Shown here in pieces: positions 8,459 to 17,384 of a stretch of 64,000 bases of DNA (positions are counted from its first letter, which is position 1; each line of letters opens with the position of its first letter). Both the position numbers and the translations under genes were made by a program. The DNA is from Halorubrum sp. BOL3-1 (GTDB lineage: Archaea; Halobacteriota; Halobacteria; Halobacteriales; Haloferacaceae), in assembly GCF_004114375.1 (NCBI RefSeq), contig NZ_CP034692.1:2666001-2730000 (forward strand), written 5' to 3'. The notes under the pieces are model-generated. The model saw only the letters and a program-made list of their open reading frames with translations, ran no database searches and had not been told where the DNA came from.

Positions 8459-8815
8459 ATGACGATTTTCAAAGAGAAGCTCGACGAGGAGTACGTCACC
8501 ACCTCCGAGGCGAAGGAGGTCCTCGTGGAGATCGAAGACGAGCGCGCGGCCGACGAGGACCGCGACCTCCGCTACGAGCTGGCCCGCGCGATCGAACACG
8601 TCAACCGGTTCGCGGACCTCGACGCCGACGAGTCCCGCGAGCTGGTCGAGGAGCTGGCCGAACTGGAACAGGTCGACCTGCCGACCGCGGTGAAGATCAC
8701 GGACCTGCTCCCCGAGGACCGCACGGAGCTTCGCTCGGTGTTCGCACAGGAGCGCTACTCGCTCGACGGCGAGGAGCTCGACGAGATCCTCGACGTCGTC
8801 GTGAAGTACGCCTGA
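8459..8815 (+). CDS. rpoF: DNA-directed RNA polymerase subunit Rpo4 (RpoF)
   Basis: 118 residues from ATG 8459, one base after the L21e stop codon. Rpo4 pairs with Rpo7 to form the stalk of archaeal RNA polymerase (homologue of eukaryotic Rpb4). Recognised by TIFKEKLDEEYVTTSEAKEVL at the start, the helical middle and the C-terminal helical segment (VDLPTAVKITDLLPEDRTELRSVFAQERYSLDGEELDEIL). The usual next gene, DUF655, is displaced to 10442 by two reverse-strand genes. Confidence 0.95.
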   Translation: MTIFKEKLDEEYVTTSEAKEVLVEIEDERAADEDRDLRYELARAIEHVNRFADLDADESRELVEELAELEQVDLPTAVKITDLLPEDRTELRSVFAQERYSLDGEELDEILDVVVKYA

Positions 8816-8881
8816 GCGCGGCCCGGCAGCGGTCCCTGTTACGCTCTCTCATACTCCCCGGTGAGTCGGGGGTTCGCCGGC

Positions 8882-9571
8882 TCAGGAGCGCCGCCCCGCC
8901 TCGACGACGATCGTCCCGAACAGGTGGCGCTGTCGCTCCCGGACGGCGGTGGCGTCGTCGAGCGCGCGCCGCGCGGCGGCGGTCCGCCCGGCCAACAGCG
9001 CGAGCGGGTCGCTCGTTCGCGCGTCGAAGAGCCGACCGTTCAGCCGGACGAACGCCCGGAGCGCCGCGTTAGCCGGGCGGCTCCCCTCCGGCGCGAAGGC
9101 GGCGACGACGACCGCGTCGGCGAGGGCGCACCACCGACGCACGACCGCGTACGGGTCGGGGAACAGCGACGTGACGAAGGTCGTGAGGACGCCGTCCGCG
9201 GCCGCGACCGGCGGGCGCTCGGCGTCGGCCTCGACGAGCGAGACGTTCTCCCACCCCCGGCGCTCGACGAGGCCCTCCGCCCGGTCGAGCATCCCGGTGG
9301 AGACGTCGACGCCGACGACCCGGCCCGTCGGACCGACGGCCTCGCGCAGCGCGGGGAGATTGACCCCGGGACCGCAGCCGAACTCGACGACGGTGTCGCC
9401 CGGCGCGAGGCCTAACGATTCGACGCAGGCGGCCCGGACGCCGCCGACGGACGCCGTGGCCCGCGCGAACCAGTCGTAGACCCGGGCCCAAGCGTCGTAG
9501 CTGCGCCGGACCCGCCGCAGGCGACTCGAATCGCCTGACCTGGGTCCGCCTCCGTCGCCGGTGCGGGTCAC
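8882..9571 (-). CDS. SAM-dependent class I methyltransferase
   Basis: 229 residues from GTG 9571, whose GTGA overlaps the stop codon of the gene upstream by four bases, indicating translational coupling. The Rossmann methyltransferase motifs are motif I VVEFGCGPGVNLPAL and GRVVGVDVSTGMLDRAEGL (motif II), then ENVSLVEADAERPPV. The sequence resembles ubiquinone/menaquinone-type or MerR-like small-molecule methyltransferases (YDAWARVYDWFARAT at the start). The acceptor is unknown. Together with the next gene it forms a reverse-strand pair sitting inside an otherwise conserved forward ribosomal/RNA polymerase operon. Confidence 0.85.
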   Translation of the reverse strand: MTRTGDGGGPRSGDSSRLRRVRRSYDAWARVYDWFARATASVGGVRAACVESLGLAPGDTVVEFGCGPGVNLPALREAVGPTGRVVGVDVSTGMLDRAEGLVERRGWENVSLVEADAERPPVAAADGVLTTFVTSLFPDPYAVVRRWCALADAVVVAAFAPEGSRPANAALRAFVRLNGRLFDARTSDPLALLAGRTAAARRALDDATAVRERQRHLFGTIVVEAGRRS

Positions 9572-10338
9572 GGCTCGGCGCCGACCGCCGCCGGCGGGGT
9601 CTTCGGCCACCACTGTTCCGGACCGTCCCGAGCGACCGTCGACCGGCACTGATCCGTGTTCGGACACCCCCGCGGCCGCTGGTAGGCGATCCCGCGCTCG
9701 GCGAGGTACGACACGTACCCGTCGTCGACGCGGTCCAGCTTCTCGTGGCACACCCAGCGGTCGCCGCACGTCCCGGCCGCGACGTTCCGGTACGGACAGG
9801 TGAACGTCGTGCGCTCGACGCCGCCCTCGGAGGCGGTGTCGTCGATCCGGACCCCGACGACCCGGTACGCGAGCCGCAGCCGGCGGACGACCGCCGCCGG
9901 CGAGGACGCCCCGAGGAACAGCCCGTGCGCCAGCGCGTACCCGAAGTCGTGGAGCAGTCGCTCGCCGCGGGTCAGCGATGCGCGATCCCCCTCCAGCCGC
10001 GACCGGAGCGTCCCGTACCACTCCGCGACCTCCCGCACGTCGTCGCGAAGCGCTGCGGCCTCCGCGAGCGCCTCGCGCCGCTCCGCCAGGGGCGTCGGCC
10101 CGTCGGAGAGCCGGAACGACGGCACCGACTCGACGTGTTCGAGCACCCGCTCGCGGAGGTAGTCACCGTCCGCGTGCGCCGCGACGCGCCGACGGAGTTC
10201 GGGGAGCCACTCCCGCGTCAGCGCGCCGTACGCGCCGTCGAGCAGGTCGTCGGCCCGCGCGGCGTCGCCCGCGTCGGGGACGCCTCCCGGGAACGCGTCG
10301 ACGAGTCGAACCAACTCCTCTGGCTCCGGTCTTGCCAT
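9568..10338 (-). CDS. Conserved hypothetical protein with C-terminal cysteine cluster
   Basis: 256 residues from ATG 10338. The N-terminal 150 residues are helical and without recognised motifs. The C-terminal third carries five cysteines spaced as CPYRNVAAGTCG, WVCHEK, RGCPNTDQCRS, which could bind an Fe-S cluster or zinc. The gene overlaps the methyltransferase downstream by four bases, so the two products probably act together, perhaps with the Cys protein as a redox or metal partner. That role is inference only. I do not recognise the family. Confidence 0.75.
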   Translation of the reverse strand: MARPEPEELVRLVDAFPGGVPDAGDAARADDLLDGAYGALTREWLPELRRRVAAHADGDYLRERVLEHVESVPSFRLSDGPTPLAERREALAEAAALRDDVREVAEWYGTLRSRLEGDRASLTRGERLLHDFGYALAHGLFLGASSPAAVVRRLRLAYRVVGVRIDDTASEGGVERTTFTCPYRNVAAGTCGDRWVCHEKLDRVDDGYVSYLAERGIAYQRPRGCPNTDQCRSTVARDGPEQWWPKTPPAAVGAEP

Positions 10339-10441
10339 GGTGTCGCATGGCTCTCGACGCTCTTGAATCCGGGCGTCGTCGGCCGCGGACATCGCCCGTC
10401 CCGCCAGCGGTTTTTTCACCGCTCGGAGCGATAAACGATAC

Positions 10442-11074
10442 ATGGACCACGCCGACGGCGACGGGACGCCGGGCGACGATCGGAACGGGGGTGACGACGC
10501 CGCGGACGCCGGAGCGAACGGTGTCGACGACGGCGGCCCTACCGCCGTCCTCCTCGACGTACTGCCGAACGGGCGGCCCGACGACGACCGCCCGCAGTCC
10601 CGCAAGTCGCCGGTGGCGTACGGGTTGGGGACCGGCTCGTTCCCCCTGTACGAACTGTCGCTCGACGGCGACGCGGACGTCTCGGTGAGCGACCGGATCG
10701 GGGTCGACGGTCCCGATGTCGGTCGGTACCGCGAGGTGTCGTTCGACGACCTCACCCGGAACGCGGCGGCGGAGATCGAGTACGCCGTCGAAGCGGTCGT
10801 CGAGAGCGACGAGGAGCGGTTCGTCGAGTTCTACAACGAGGCGGGACCGATCACCCTCCGGCTTCACCGGCTGAACCTGTTGCCGGGAATCGGCGAGAAG
10901 TTGCGGAACGACCTCTTAGACGAGCGTAAGCGCGGCCCGTTCGAGAGCTTCGACGACGTCGAGGAGCGTATCTCCGGACTCCACCGGCCGCGGGAGATGA
11001 TACTCGAACGGATCGTCGAGGAGGTCCGCGAGTCCGACCTGAAGTACCGGACGTTCGCCGGCCGCGAGGAGTAA
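10442..11074 (+). CDS. DUF655 family nucleic-acid-binding protein
   Basis: 210 residues. The DUF655 family is archaeal, nearly always next to rpoF and ksgA as here, and carries an S1/OB-like part plus a helix-hairpin-helix. Visible are AVLLDVLPNGRPDD, YGLGTGSFPLYELSL, and NLLPGIGEKLRNDLLDERKRGPFESFDDVEERISGLHRP, where GIGEKL is the HhH turn. The first 30 residues are an acidic, Gly-rich haloarchaeal extension. It is probably an RNA- or DNA-binding protein of translation or rRNA maturation; the precise role is not established. Confidence 0.9.
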   Translation: MDHADGDGTPGDDRNGGDDAADAGANGVDDGGPTAVLLDVLPNGRPDDDRPQSRKSPVAYGLGTGSFPLYELSLDGDADVSVSDRIGVDGPDVGRYREVSFDDLTRNAAAEIEYAVEAVVESDEERFVEFYNEAGPITLRLHRLNLLPGIGEKLRNDLLDERKRGPFESFDDVEERISGLHRPREMILERIVEEVRESDLKYRTFAGREE

Positions 11075-11176
11075 GTCGGGAGCGTCGTCCGCCGACTGCG
11101 GCGCGGTCGTCGACCCCGACCCGCCGCAGCGTCCCCGAAACGAGACTTTTACCCGAACTCCGCGTGTATCCCGGCC

Positions 11177-12100
11177 ATGACCGACTCATCGACGGGTGAG
11201 GACGCCGCGTACGGGCGCCGCGATCCCGACGCGCTCGCGAGGCGGGCCGGCACGCGCGCGGACCCCGACCGCGACCAGCACTTCCTCGTCGACGACCGGG
11301 TTCTCGACCGGATCCCGGGCTACCTTCCGGACGACGCCGACCGGAGCCACCTGCTGGAGATCGGCGGCGGCGCGGGCGCGCTCACGGACCGCCTGCTGGC
11401 GACGGTGACGGCCGAGTCGACCGCAGACACGGCCGCGGACGCGGCCGCCGAACCGGGGCGCCTGACCGTGATCGAGCGCGACGGCGCCTTCGTCGAGTTT
11501 CTCCGTTCGGAGTTCGCGGCCGCGGTCGCTGACGGCCCGCTCGAGGTCGTCGAGGGCGACGCGCTCGACGTCGACCTCCCGCCGTTCTCGGCGTGCGTCG
11601 CCAACCTCCCGTACGGCGTCTCCTCGGAGGTCGCGTTCCGGCTGCTCCCGGAGAAGCGGCCGCTCGTGTTGATGTTTCAGGCCGAGTTCGCGGAGCGCAT
11701 GGTGGCGTCGGCCGGCGAGTCCGAGTACGGTCGGCTCTCGGTCTCCGCGCAACACTACGCCGACGTCGAGATCGTCGAGCGCGTCCCGAAGGAGGCGTTC
11801 GACCCGCAACCGGCCGTCGAGAGCGCGGTCGTGCGGTGTACACCCCGCGACCCCGACTACACCGTCGGCGACGAGGCGTTCTTCCTCCGGTTCGTGAAGG
11901 CGCTGTTCACCCAGCGGCGCAAGACGGTGCGGAACGCGGTGCGGAACACGGCGCATATCTCCGGGCTCGACGACCCCGAGGCGGTCGTCGACGCGGCCGA
12001 GGAGGAGCTGCTGGGCAGCCGCCCGGGCACGCTGGACCCGGCGGCGTTCGCCGCGCTGGCCGAGTTGGCCCGCGAGCGCGGGTCGCCGACGGAAGCGTGA
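11177..12100 (+). CDS. ksgA: 16S rRNA dimethyladenosine transferase KsgA/RsmA
   Basis: 307 residues. It dimethylates the two adjacent adenosines in the 3' hairpin of 16S rRNA using SAM. Motifs are DQHFLVDDRVLDRIPGYL, motif I LLEIGGGAGALTDRLL, VIERDGAFVEFL, and the catalytic motif IV VANLPYGVSSEVAFRLL. The C-terminal RNA-binding part has FLRFVKALFTQRRKTVRNA. An acidic insert (ESTADTAADAAAEPG) lies between motif I and the acidic residue, as common in halophiles. It precedes mscS with overlapping codons. Confidence 0.95.
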   Translation: MTDSSTGEDAAYGRRDPDALARRAGTRADPDRDQHFLVDDRVLDRIPGYLPDDADRSHLLEIGGGAGALTDRLLATVTAESTADTAADAAAEPGRLTVIERDGAFVEFLRSEFAAAVADGPLEVVEGDALDVDLPPFSACVANLPYGVSSEVAFRLLPEKRPLVLMFQAEFAERMVASAGESEYGRLSVSAQHYADVEIVERVPKEAFDPQPAVESAVVRCTPRDPDYTVGDEAFFLRFVKALFTQRRKTVRNAVRNTAHISGLDDPEAVVDAAEEELLGSRPGTLDPAAFAALAELARERGSPTEA

Positions 12101-13287
12101 CCGTGACGGGAGGCGGTCTCGGTCTCGTGACGGAGCTCCAGAGCGCGCTCACGGGGAATCTCCAGCGGGTCGCTGCCTCCCTCATCGTCGTCGCCGTCGT
12201 CCTCGGGGTCCGCCAGCTCACGCGCTGGCTGAAACGCCGCGACGACGACCTCCCTTCGACGCGGCGCCTCCTCTTGTCGGCGGTAGTCGGCCTCGCCACC
12301 GCGGCGGGCGCGATCGCGCTGATCGCGGTGTGGGACCGGAGCGGCGCGCTGATCGAGACCGCCCGGTCGGCGCTTTCCGCCGACCAGGTGTCGAACGTCG
12401 TGCTCGCGGTGATCCTGCTCGCTGTCGCGTACGCGCTCACGGACTTCCTCGGCGGCGTCATCCGGGAACTCGCGGACGAGAGCGCGTCGATCTCCGAGCA
12501 CCAACGGGAGGTGGTCCTCCGGCTCACGCAACTGACGGTGTACACCGCCGCGCTGCTCGCGGTCGTCGGCCTGTTCACCGACAACGTCGGGAGCCTCCTC
12601 GTCGGCGCGGGATTCCTCGGGATCGTGGTCGGGATGGCGGCGCGGCAGACGCTCGGGGCGGTCCTCGCCGGCTTCGTGCTGATGTTCTCCCGGCCGTTCG
12701 AGATCGGCGACTGGGTCACGGTCGGCGACCACGAGGGGACCGTCACGGAGATCTCGATAATGAGCACGCGGCTCCGCTCGTTCGACGGCGAGGTCGTCAC
12801 GCTCCCGAACGACACGGTCCGATCGGGGTCGGTCGTCGACCACTCGCGACGGAACCGACTGCGGATCGAGGTCGAGGTCGGCGTCGACTACGAGGCCGAC
12901 CTCGACCGCGCGACGGCGGTCGTCGAGGAGGCGGTCGCGGGCGTCGACGACGTCGCGGAGATGCCCGAGCCGAACGCCGTGACGAAGCGCTTCGACGACT
13001 CGGCGGTCGTCCTCGGCCTCCGCTACTGGATCCGCAACCCGAGCATGCGCAAGCGCTGGCGCACCCAGACGGACGCGATGAGCGCGATGAAGTCCGCGCT
13101 CGAAGCCGAGGAGATCGTCATCCCGTTCCCGCAGCAGACGCTCTCCGCCCGCGACGACGGTGTCTCTGGAGCGCGGTTGGACGCATCGGTCGAAGGTCAC
13201 CCGGGGACGCACGACGGGTCCGGACCGGGCGGTGGTGACGGAGCGTCCGACGGCGACGACGACGGGTCGGGCGAGTCAGACGGATGA
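12097..13287 (+). CDS. MscS-family mechanosensitive ion channel
   Basis: 396 residues from GTG 12097, which overlaps the ksgA stop codon; GTGs at 12103 and 12127 are alternatives. There are four or so membrane helices (residues 20-40, 55-75, 90-115, 150-170), then the pore helix GSLLVGAGFLGIVVGMAARQTLGAVLAGFVLMFSRPFEIGDWV and the beta domain (GTVTEISIMSTRLRSFDGEVVTLPNDTV), which are hallmark MscS segments. It opens on membrane tension to release solutes on hypo-osmotic shock. The C-terminal 50 residues are a Gly/Asp/Ser tail. The gene sits between ksgA and the HemK-like gene with overlaps on both sides. Confidence 0.93.
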   Translation: MTVTGGGLGLVTELQSALTGNLQRVAASLIVVAVVLGVRQLTRWLKRRDDDLPSTRRLLLSAVVGLATAAGAIALIAVWDRSGALIETARSALSADQVSNVVLAVILLAVAYALTDFLGGVIRELADESASISEHQREVVLRLTQLTVYTAALLAVVGLFTDNVGSLLVGAGFLGIVVGMAARQTLGAVLAGFVLMFSRPFEIGDWVTVGDHEGTVTEISIMSTRLRSFDGEVVTLPNDTVRSGSVVDHSRRNRLRIEVEVGVDYEADLDRATAVVEEAVAGVDDVAEMPEPNAVTKRFDDSAVVLGLRYWIRNPSMRKRWRTQTDAMSAMKSALEAEEIVIPFPQQTLSARDDGVSGARLDASVEGHPGTHDGSGPGGGDGASDGDDDGSGESDG

Positions 13288-13874
13288 CCGAGGACGGGGA
13301 CGCCGGTCTCGCGGAGCGGCGGGGTCTCGACGAGGCGGTCGTCTACCAGCCCGCCGAGGACTCCGGCCTGCTCGCGGAGGCGGCGGTCGCGGAGGCACAC
13401 GGGCGCGTGCTGGAGGTCGGAACCGGGTCCGGCTGGGTCGCCCACCAGATCACCGAGGAGCGCGGACTCGACGTGGTCGGCAGCGACCTCAACCCCCACG
13501 CGGTCCGACAGGCCCGCGACCGCGGCGTTGAGGCGGTCGTCGCGGACCTGCTCGCCCCGTTCCGCGCCGACGCGTTCGACACGCTGTGTTTCAATCCGCC
13601 GTACCTGCCGACCGACCCGGACAACGAGTGGGACGACTGGATGGAACGCGCGCTCTCGGGCGGCGAGTCCGGTCGCGCGCTCATCGACCCGTTCCTCGCG
13701 GACGCGGGTCGCGTCCTCGCGCCCGACGGCGTGGTCCTGCTTCTGGTCTCCTCGCTCACCGGGTTCGAGGAGGTGCTCGGACTCGTTGAGGACGCCGGAT
13801 TCGACGCCGAACGCGTCGTCGAGGAGTCGTTCCCCTTCGAGACGCTCACGGTGCTCGTGTTGCGGCGAGCGTAG
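13284..13874 (+). CDS. HemK2/Mtq2-like N5-glutamine methyltransferase
   Basis: 196 residues starting at ATG 13284, which overlaps the mscS stop codon (ATGA). Motif I is VLEVGTGSGWVAHQI and the catalytic FNPPYLPTD is the NPPY motif of amide-nitrogen methyltransferases. The short form, without the N-terminal PrmC helical domain, matches the archaeal/eukaryotic HemK2 (Mtq2) type, which methylates the GGQ glutamine of release factor aRF1, probably with a Trm112 partner. Its location with ksgA and DUF655 is conserved in haloarchaea and fits a translation role. Confidence 0.9.
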   Translation: MTEDGDAGLAERRGLDEAVVYQPAEDSGLLAEAAVAEAHGRVLEVGTGSGWVAHQITEERGLDVVGSDLNPHAVRQARDRGVEAVVADLLAPFRADAFDTLCFNPPYLPTDPDNEWDDWMERALSGGESGRALIDPFLADAGRVLAPDGVVLLLVSSLTGFEEVLGLVEDAGFDAERVVEESFPFETLTVLVLRRA

Positions 13875-13947
13875 TCGTCCGTGTGATTACTTCGAGGCAT
13901 AAATTATATTAGCAAATATTATACGACGGTACATCCAACGGACGGTA

Positions 13948-14964
13948 ATGACCGAACGTGTCGCGGCGACGCCGGGGCTGTACCCGCTCCCGGACCGAGC
14001 GAAAGAGACCCTCTCCGACCTGAAGGGCCACCAGAAGGGTGACCTCATGAGCGGCGACGAGGGCGAGGCAATCGTTTCGACGTACGACGGGGTGCGCGCG
14101 ACGTACGTCGACCACCAGCTGGAGGCCGGTCTCGACCTGCTCACCGAGGGACAGGGCCGCTGGGACGACATGATCGCCCACCCGCTGACCGTCAGCGACG
14201 CCGTCGAGACCGGCGGAATCGTCCGCTACTACGACAACAACAACTTCTACCGCGACCCGCGCGTCGTCGACGACCTCGGCTTCTCGGGCGACGTGGCGCG
14301 AGAGCTGGAGACGGCCCGAGAGCTGCTCGCTGGCGCAGACGGCGCCGGCGACGCGTCGCTCGCCGCCACGCTGCCGGGACCGTACTCGCTCGCCGAGCTC
14401 GCGACCGACGAGCACTACGGGGACGCGGCCGAGTTTCAGGCCGCGATCGCCGAGTTCCTCGCCGGGGAACTCGACGCGTTCCCGGCCCACGAGACGCTGT
14501 TCCTCTTCGAACCGTCGCTCGTGACGAATCCGCCCGCGGAGGGCGACGAGTCGACCGCGACGGACGCGATCGCGACGGTCGCGGCCGCGACGGACGCCGA
14601 CGTGGTCGTCCAGACGTTCTACGGCGCGCTCGACGAGAAGCTGTACGCCCACCTCGTCGACGAGGCGGGCGCCGACGCGCTCGGACTCGATCTGGTCGCC
14701 GGCGACCGCGACGACACCGTCTACAACGTCCAGGAGTTCGGCTCGACCGATTCGCTCGCTCTCGGCCTCGTCGACGGGCAGAACACGCTCGTCGAGGAGC
14801 CGGCGACGCTCGCGGAGCGCGTCGAGTGGTTCGAGGAACAGGTCCCGGTCGACGACTTCGACCGGACCTACCTCACGCCGAACACCGAGCTGTTCTACCT
14901 GCCGACCAACAAGTACCGCGCGAAGCTTTCCGCCCTCGCCGACGCCGCGGAGGTGCTCGACTGA
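13948..14964 (+). CDS. MetE-like protein, N-terminal-type half lacking the zinc ligands
   Basis: 338 residues. It belongs to the cobalamin-independent methionine synthase superfamily (TIM barrel) and overlaps the start codon of the next, catalytic MetE gene. It lacks the HxC and later Cys zinc ligands found in its neighbour (here VVQTFYG and YLTPNTEL), so it corresponds to the non-catalytic N-terminal half of bacterial MetE, which helps bind the folate or pterin methyl donor. The start is supported by TATA-like TATTATAC at 13917-13924 in an AT-rich stretch. The natural methyl donor in halophiles is not evident from the sequence. Confidence 0.85.
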   Translation: MTERVAATPGLYPLPDRAKETLSDLKGHQKGDLMSGDEGEAIVSTYDGVRATYVDHQLEAGLDLLTEGQGRWDDMIAHPLTVSDAVETGGIVRYYDNNNFYRDPRVVDDLGFSGDVARELETARELLAGADGAGDASLAATLPGPYSLAELATDEHYGDAAEFQAAIAEFLAGELDAFPAHETLFLFEPSLVTNPPAEGDESTATDAIATVAAATDADVVVQTFYGALDEKLYAHLVDEAGADALGLDLVAGDRDDTVYNVQEFGSTDSLALGLVDGQNTLVEEPATLAERVEWFEEQVPVDDFDRTYLTPNTELFYLPTNKYRAKLSALADAAEVLD

Positions 14965-16037
14965 TGGTCCGAAATCCCGACGCCAACCGAGACCAGTTCC
15001 GCCCTGATGACCACCCGAACGACGCGTTCCTGCTGACGACCGTCGTCGGCTCGTACCCGAAGCCGAAGTGGCTGAACCGGGCCGACGAGCTGGTCGACGA
15101 CCCCGACTCGAAGTTCGACGCGGACGACCTCGAAGCGGCCCACGACGACGCCGCGCGACTCATCACGCACGAACACGAGCGCGCCGGGGTGGACACGGTC
15201 GTCGACGGCGAGATGCGCCGCAACGAGATGGTGGAGTTCTTCGCCGACCGCATCGACGGCTACGAGTTCAATGGCCCCGTGAAGGTGTGGGGTCACAACT
15301 ACTTCGATAAGCCCTCGGTCGTCGAATCGGTCGAGTACGACGAGCCGTGGCTCGTCGACGAGTTCGAGTTCACGTCCTCGGTCGCCGAACGCCCCGTCAA
15401 GGTCCCGATCACGGGGCCGTACACCCTGGGCTTCTGGGCGTTCAACGAGGCGTACCCCTCCACCGAGGAGCTCGTCTACGACCTCGCGGACCTCGTGAAC
15501 GAGGAGGTCGAGAAGCTGGTCGAGGCCGGCGCGCGCTACATCCAGATCGACGAGCCGGCGCTGGCGACGACGCCGGAGGACCACGCCATCGTGGGCGAGG
15601 CGCTCGAACGGATCGCCGCGGGCATCCCGGAGGAGGTCCGGATCGGACTCCACGTCTGCTACGGCGACTACTCCCGGGTGTACCCCGAAGTCAACGACTA
15701 CCCGATCGACGAGTTCGACATCGAGCTCTCGAACGGCGACTACGAGCAGATCCCCGTCCTCGAAGAGCCCGAACTCGAACCGGACCTCGCGCTCGGCGTC
15801 GTCGACGCCCACACCGCCGAGGTGGAGTCGGTCGAGGAGATCAAACAGAACATCTGCCAGGGCCTCCGCGTCGTCCCGCCGGAGAAGCTCACGATATCGC
15901 CCGACTGCGGGCTGAAGCTGCTCCCGCGCGACGTCGCGTACGGGAAGACCGAGAACATGGTGACCGCGGTCCGCGAGGTCGAAGCCGAGATCGACGCCGG
16001 CGAGATCGACCTCGATAATCCGCTCGCGGACGACTGA
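14964..16037 (+). CDS. metE: Methionine synthase, catalytic MetE-type half
   Basis: 357 residues from ATG 14964, sharing TGATG with the end of the previous gene. It transfers a methyl group to homocysteine through a zinc site. The ligands are visible as GLHVCYGDYS (His-x-Cys) and ISPDCGLKLLPRD (the later Cys), and the start of the barrel reads LLTTVVGSYPKPKW. Together the two genes make a split form of the approximately 750-residue bacterial MetE. No B12-binding domain is present. The pair is cotranscribed from the promoter before 13948. Confidence 0.92.
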   Translation: MVRNPDANRDQFRPDDHPNDAFLLTTVVGSYPKPKWLNRADELVDDPDSKFDADDLEAAHDDAARLITHEHERAGVDTVVDGEMRRNEMVEFFADRIDGYEFNGPVKVWGHNYFDKPSVVESVEYDEPWLVDEFEFTSSVAERPVKVPITGPYTLGFWAFNEAYPSTEELVYDLADLVNEEVEKLVEAGARYIQIDEPALATTPEDHAIVGEALERIAAGIPEEVRIGLHVCYGDYSRVYPEVNDYPIDEFDIELSNGDYEQIPVLEEPELEPDLALGVVDAHTAEVESVEEIKQNICQGLRVVPPEKLTISPDCGLKLLPRDVAYGKTENMVTAVREVEAEIDAGEIDLDNPLADD

Positions 16038-16113
16038 CGCGACGCTATTACCGTTTTATTTTCAGTCGTTTCCTACTGAGACGGTCGTGAGAACAAGCGT
16101 GCGTATTGAGTAG

Positions 16114-16476
16114 TCAACTACTGCCGGATTGATTTTCGTACACGTTGCCGGTTGGGTCCCAAATGAGATCAACGACGGCGGAGACACCCAACAGGATGAA
16201 CAAGATTGGGAGGTCTGTGGGTACCCCGACAAAGTACACTACAGTGCCGATTACGCCAAGCGGGATCGCAGCGTAGCGTTTGAGATGGGGGATCTGCACG
16301 ATGAGATTCAGTGTGATGCTGAACGCATACACAGTTAGCATCCCGAGAAGTAAAATCTGTATCTCGTCGTGTCCGCGTACTACCGCACGGGCAGTAAGTC
16401 CACTACAGATTATGCTAAGAGACACAAAAAATAACGCCCGGAAACATCGTGTTTTGGATTTGATTTTGGAGGACAT
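16114..16476 (-). CDS. AT-rich hypothetical membrane protein
   Basis: 120 residues with four predicted membrane helices (residues 13-30, 40-62, 70-85, 90-107) and a short polar end (NVYENQSGSS). The gene and its flanks (about 16040-16620) are clearly richer in A+T than the surrounding core genes and use codons such as ATA, AAA and TTT freely, so recent transfer or a relic of an inserted element is likely. No family is recognised. Confidence 0.55.
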   Translation of the reverse strand: MSSKIKSKTRCFRALFFVSLSIICSGLTARAVVRGHDEIQILLLGMLTVYAFSITLNLIVQIPHLKRYAAIPLGVIGTVVYFVGVPTDLPILFILLGVSAVVDLIWDPTGNVYENQSGSS

Positions 16477-16625
16477 ATATTACCGCCACATCCGCGTCAG
16501 TACATATGAATTCGGATTGTATCGACCCATCTGCGGAGTATCTGTATTGAGAGATCAACCGGATCGCAACAGCGTCACCTACCCGGCGGCACCAGTTATA
16601 CAAAGCCGCCGCGCCCACCGCAGTC

Positions 16626-17375
16626 ATGGACATCGGTCTCACGGTCGGCGCCGACCTCGACCGGCTCGCGGCGTCGCCCGCGCGGTTCGCGTTCTGCGAG
16701 CTCGGAATCGGCGAGCCGACGCTCGTCCCGGGCGAGGTCGACCCCGACCGACTGGGCGACGCGCTCGCCGGCCGCGACCTGCTCGTCCACCTCCCGTACA
16801 GCCAGCGGCTGGCGACGTACGTCCCCGAAGTCAACGACGCCATCGTCGACTACCAGCGCCGGCTCTTACGAGCGGCCGGCGACCTCGGCGCAGAGAAGGC
16901 GGTCCTCCACGCTACCTCCGCCGACCGCGACGACGTGGACTTCCGCGAGACCGCGGCCGAGCAGCTCCGCCGGGTCGCCGACGCCGGCCGCGAGGCGGGC
17001 GTCGAGGTCGTCGTCGAGAACGTCGGCCACCAGCACGCGGGGCTTCAGCTCTCGGTCCTCGGTGACATCGCGCGCGAGACGGACACGTCGGTCTGCTTCG
17101 ACGTGGGACACGCGTACATGGAGGGCGGCAACAAGGCGATAAAACGGTTCCTCCGGAGCCACGGCGACCGGGTCTCGCACCTCCACTGTCACGACGTGCG
17201 CCGCCGCGGCGACACGCACCTGCCCGTGGGAGCCGGTGAGGTCGACTACGGCCTCGTCGAGTCCGAAATCGGCGGGTTCGACGGGACTGTCGCCCTCGAA
17301 GTGTTCACCGACGACGACGCCCTCCTCCTCGACTCGGCCGAGCGCGTGGCCGACCGGCTCGGCGCGTCGTTCTGA
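16626..17375 (+). CDS. Sugar phosphate isomerase/epimerase-like TIM-barrel protein
   Basis: 249 residues of the xylose-isomerase-like/AP endonuclease 2 fold. Metal-site segments visible are VVVENVGHQHAG (Glu), TSVCFDVGHAYMEGG (Asp, His), VSHLHCHDVRRRGDTHLPVGAGEVDY (His, Asp, His) and TVALEVFTDDDALL (Glu). Such proteins isomerise or epimerise sugars and inositols, and some are nucleases. The start MDIGLTVG is right at the fold. A TATA-like ATACAAAG lies near 16598. The substrate is unknown. Confidence 0.85.
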   Translation: MDIGLTVGADLDRLAASPARFAFCELGIGEPTLVPGEVDPDRLGDALAGRDLLVHLPYSQRLATYVPEVNDAIVDYQRRLLRAAGDLGAEKAVLHATSADRDDVDFRETAAEQLRRVADAGREAGVEVVVENVGHQHAGLQLSVLGDIARETDTSVCFDVGHAYMEGGNKAIKRFLRSHGDRVSHLHCHDVRRRGDTHLPVGAGEVDYGLVESEIGGFDGTVALEVFTDDDALLLDSAERVADRLGASF

Positions 17376-17384
17376 CGGCGCCGC

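Noticed and set aside
13875..13947. Riboswitch ahead of the MetE genes
   Set aside because: There are only about 70 AT-rich bases and the TATA box is 24-31 bases from the start, so the transcript is probably leaderless.
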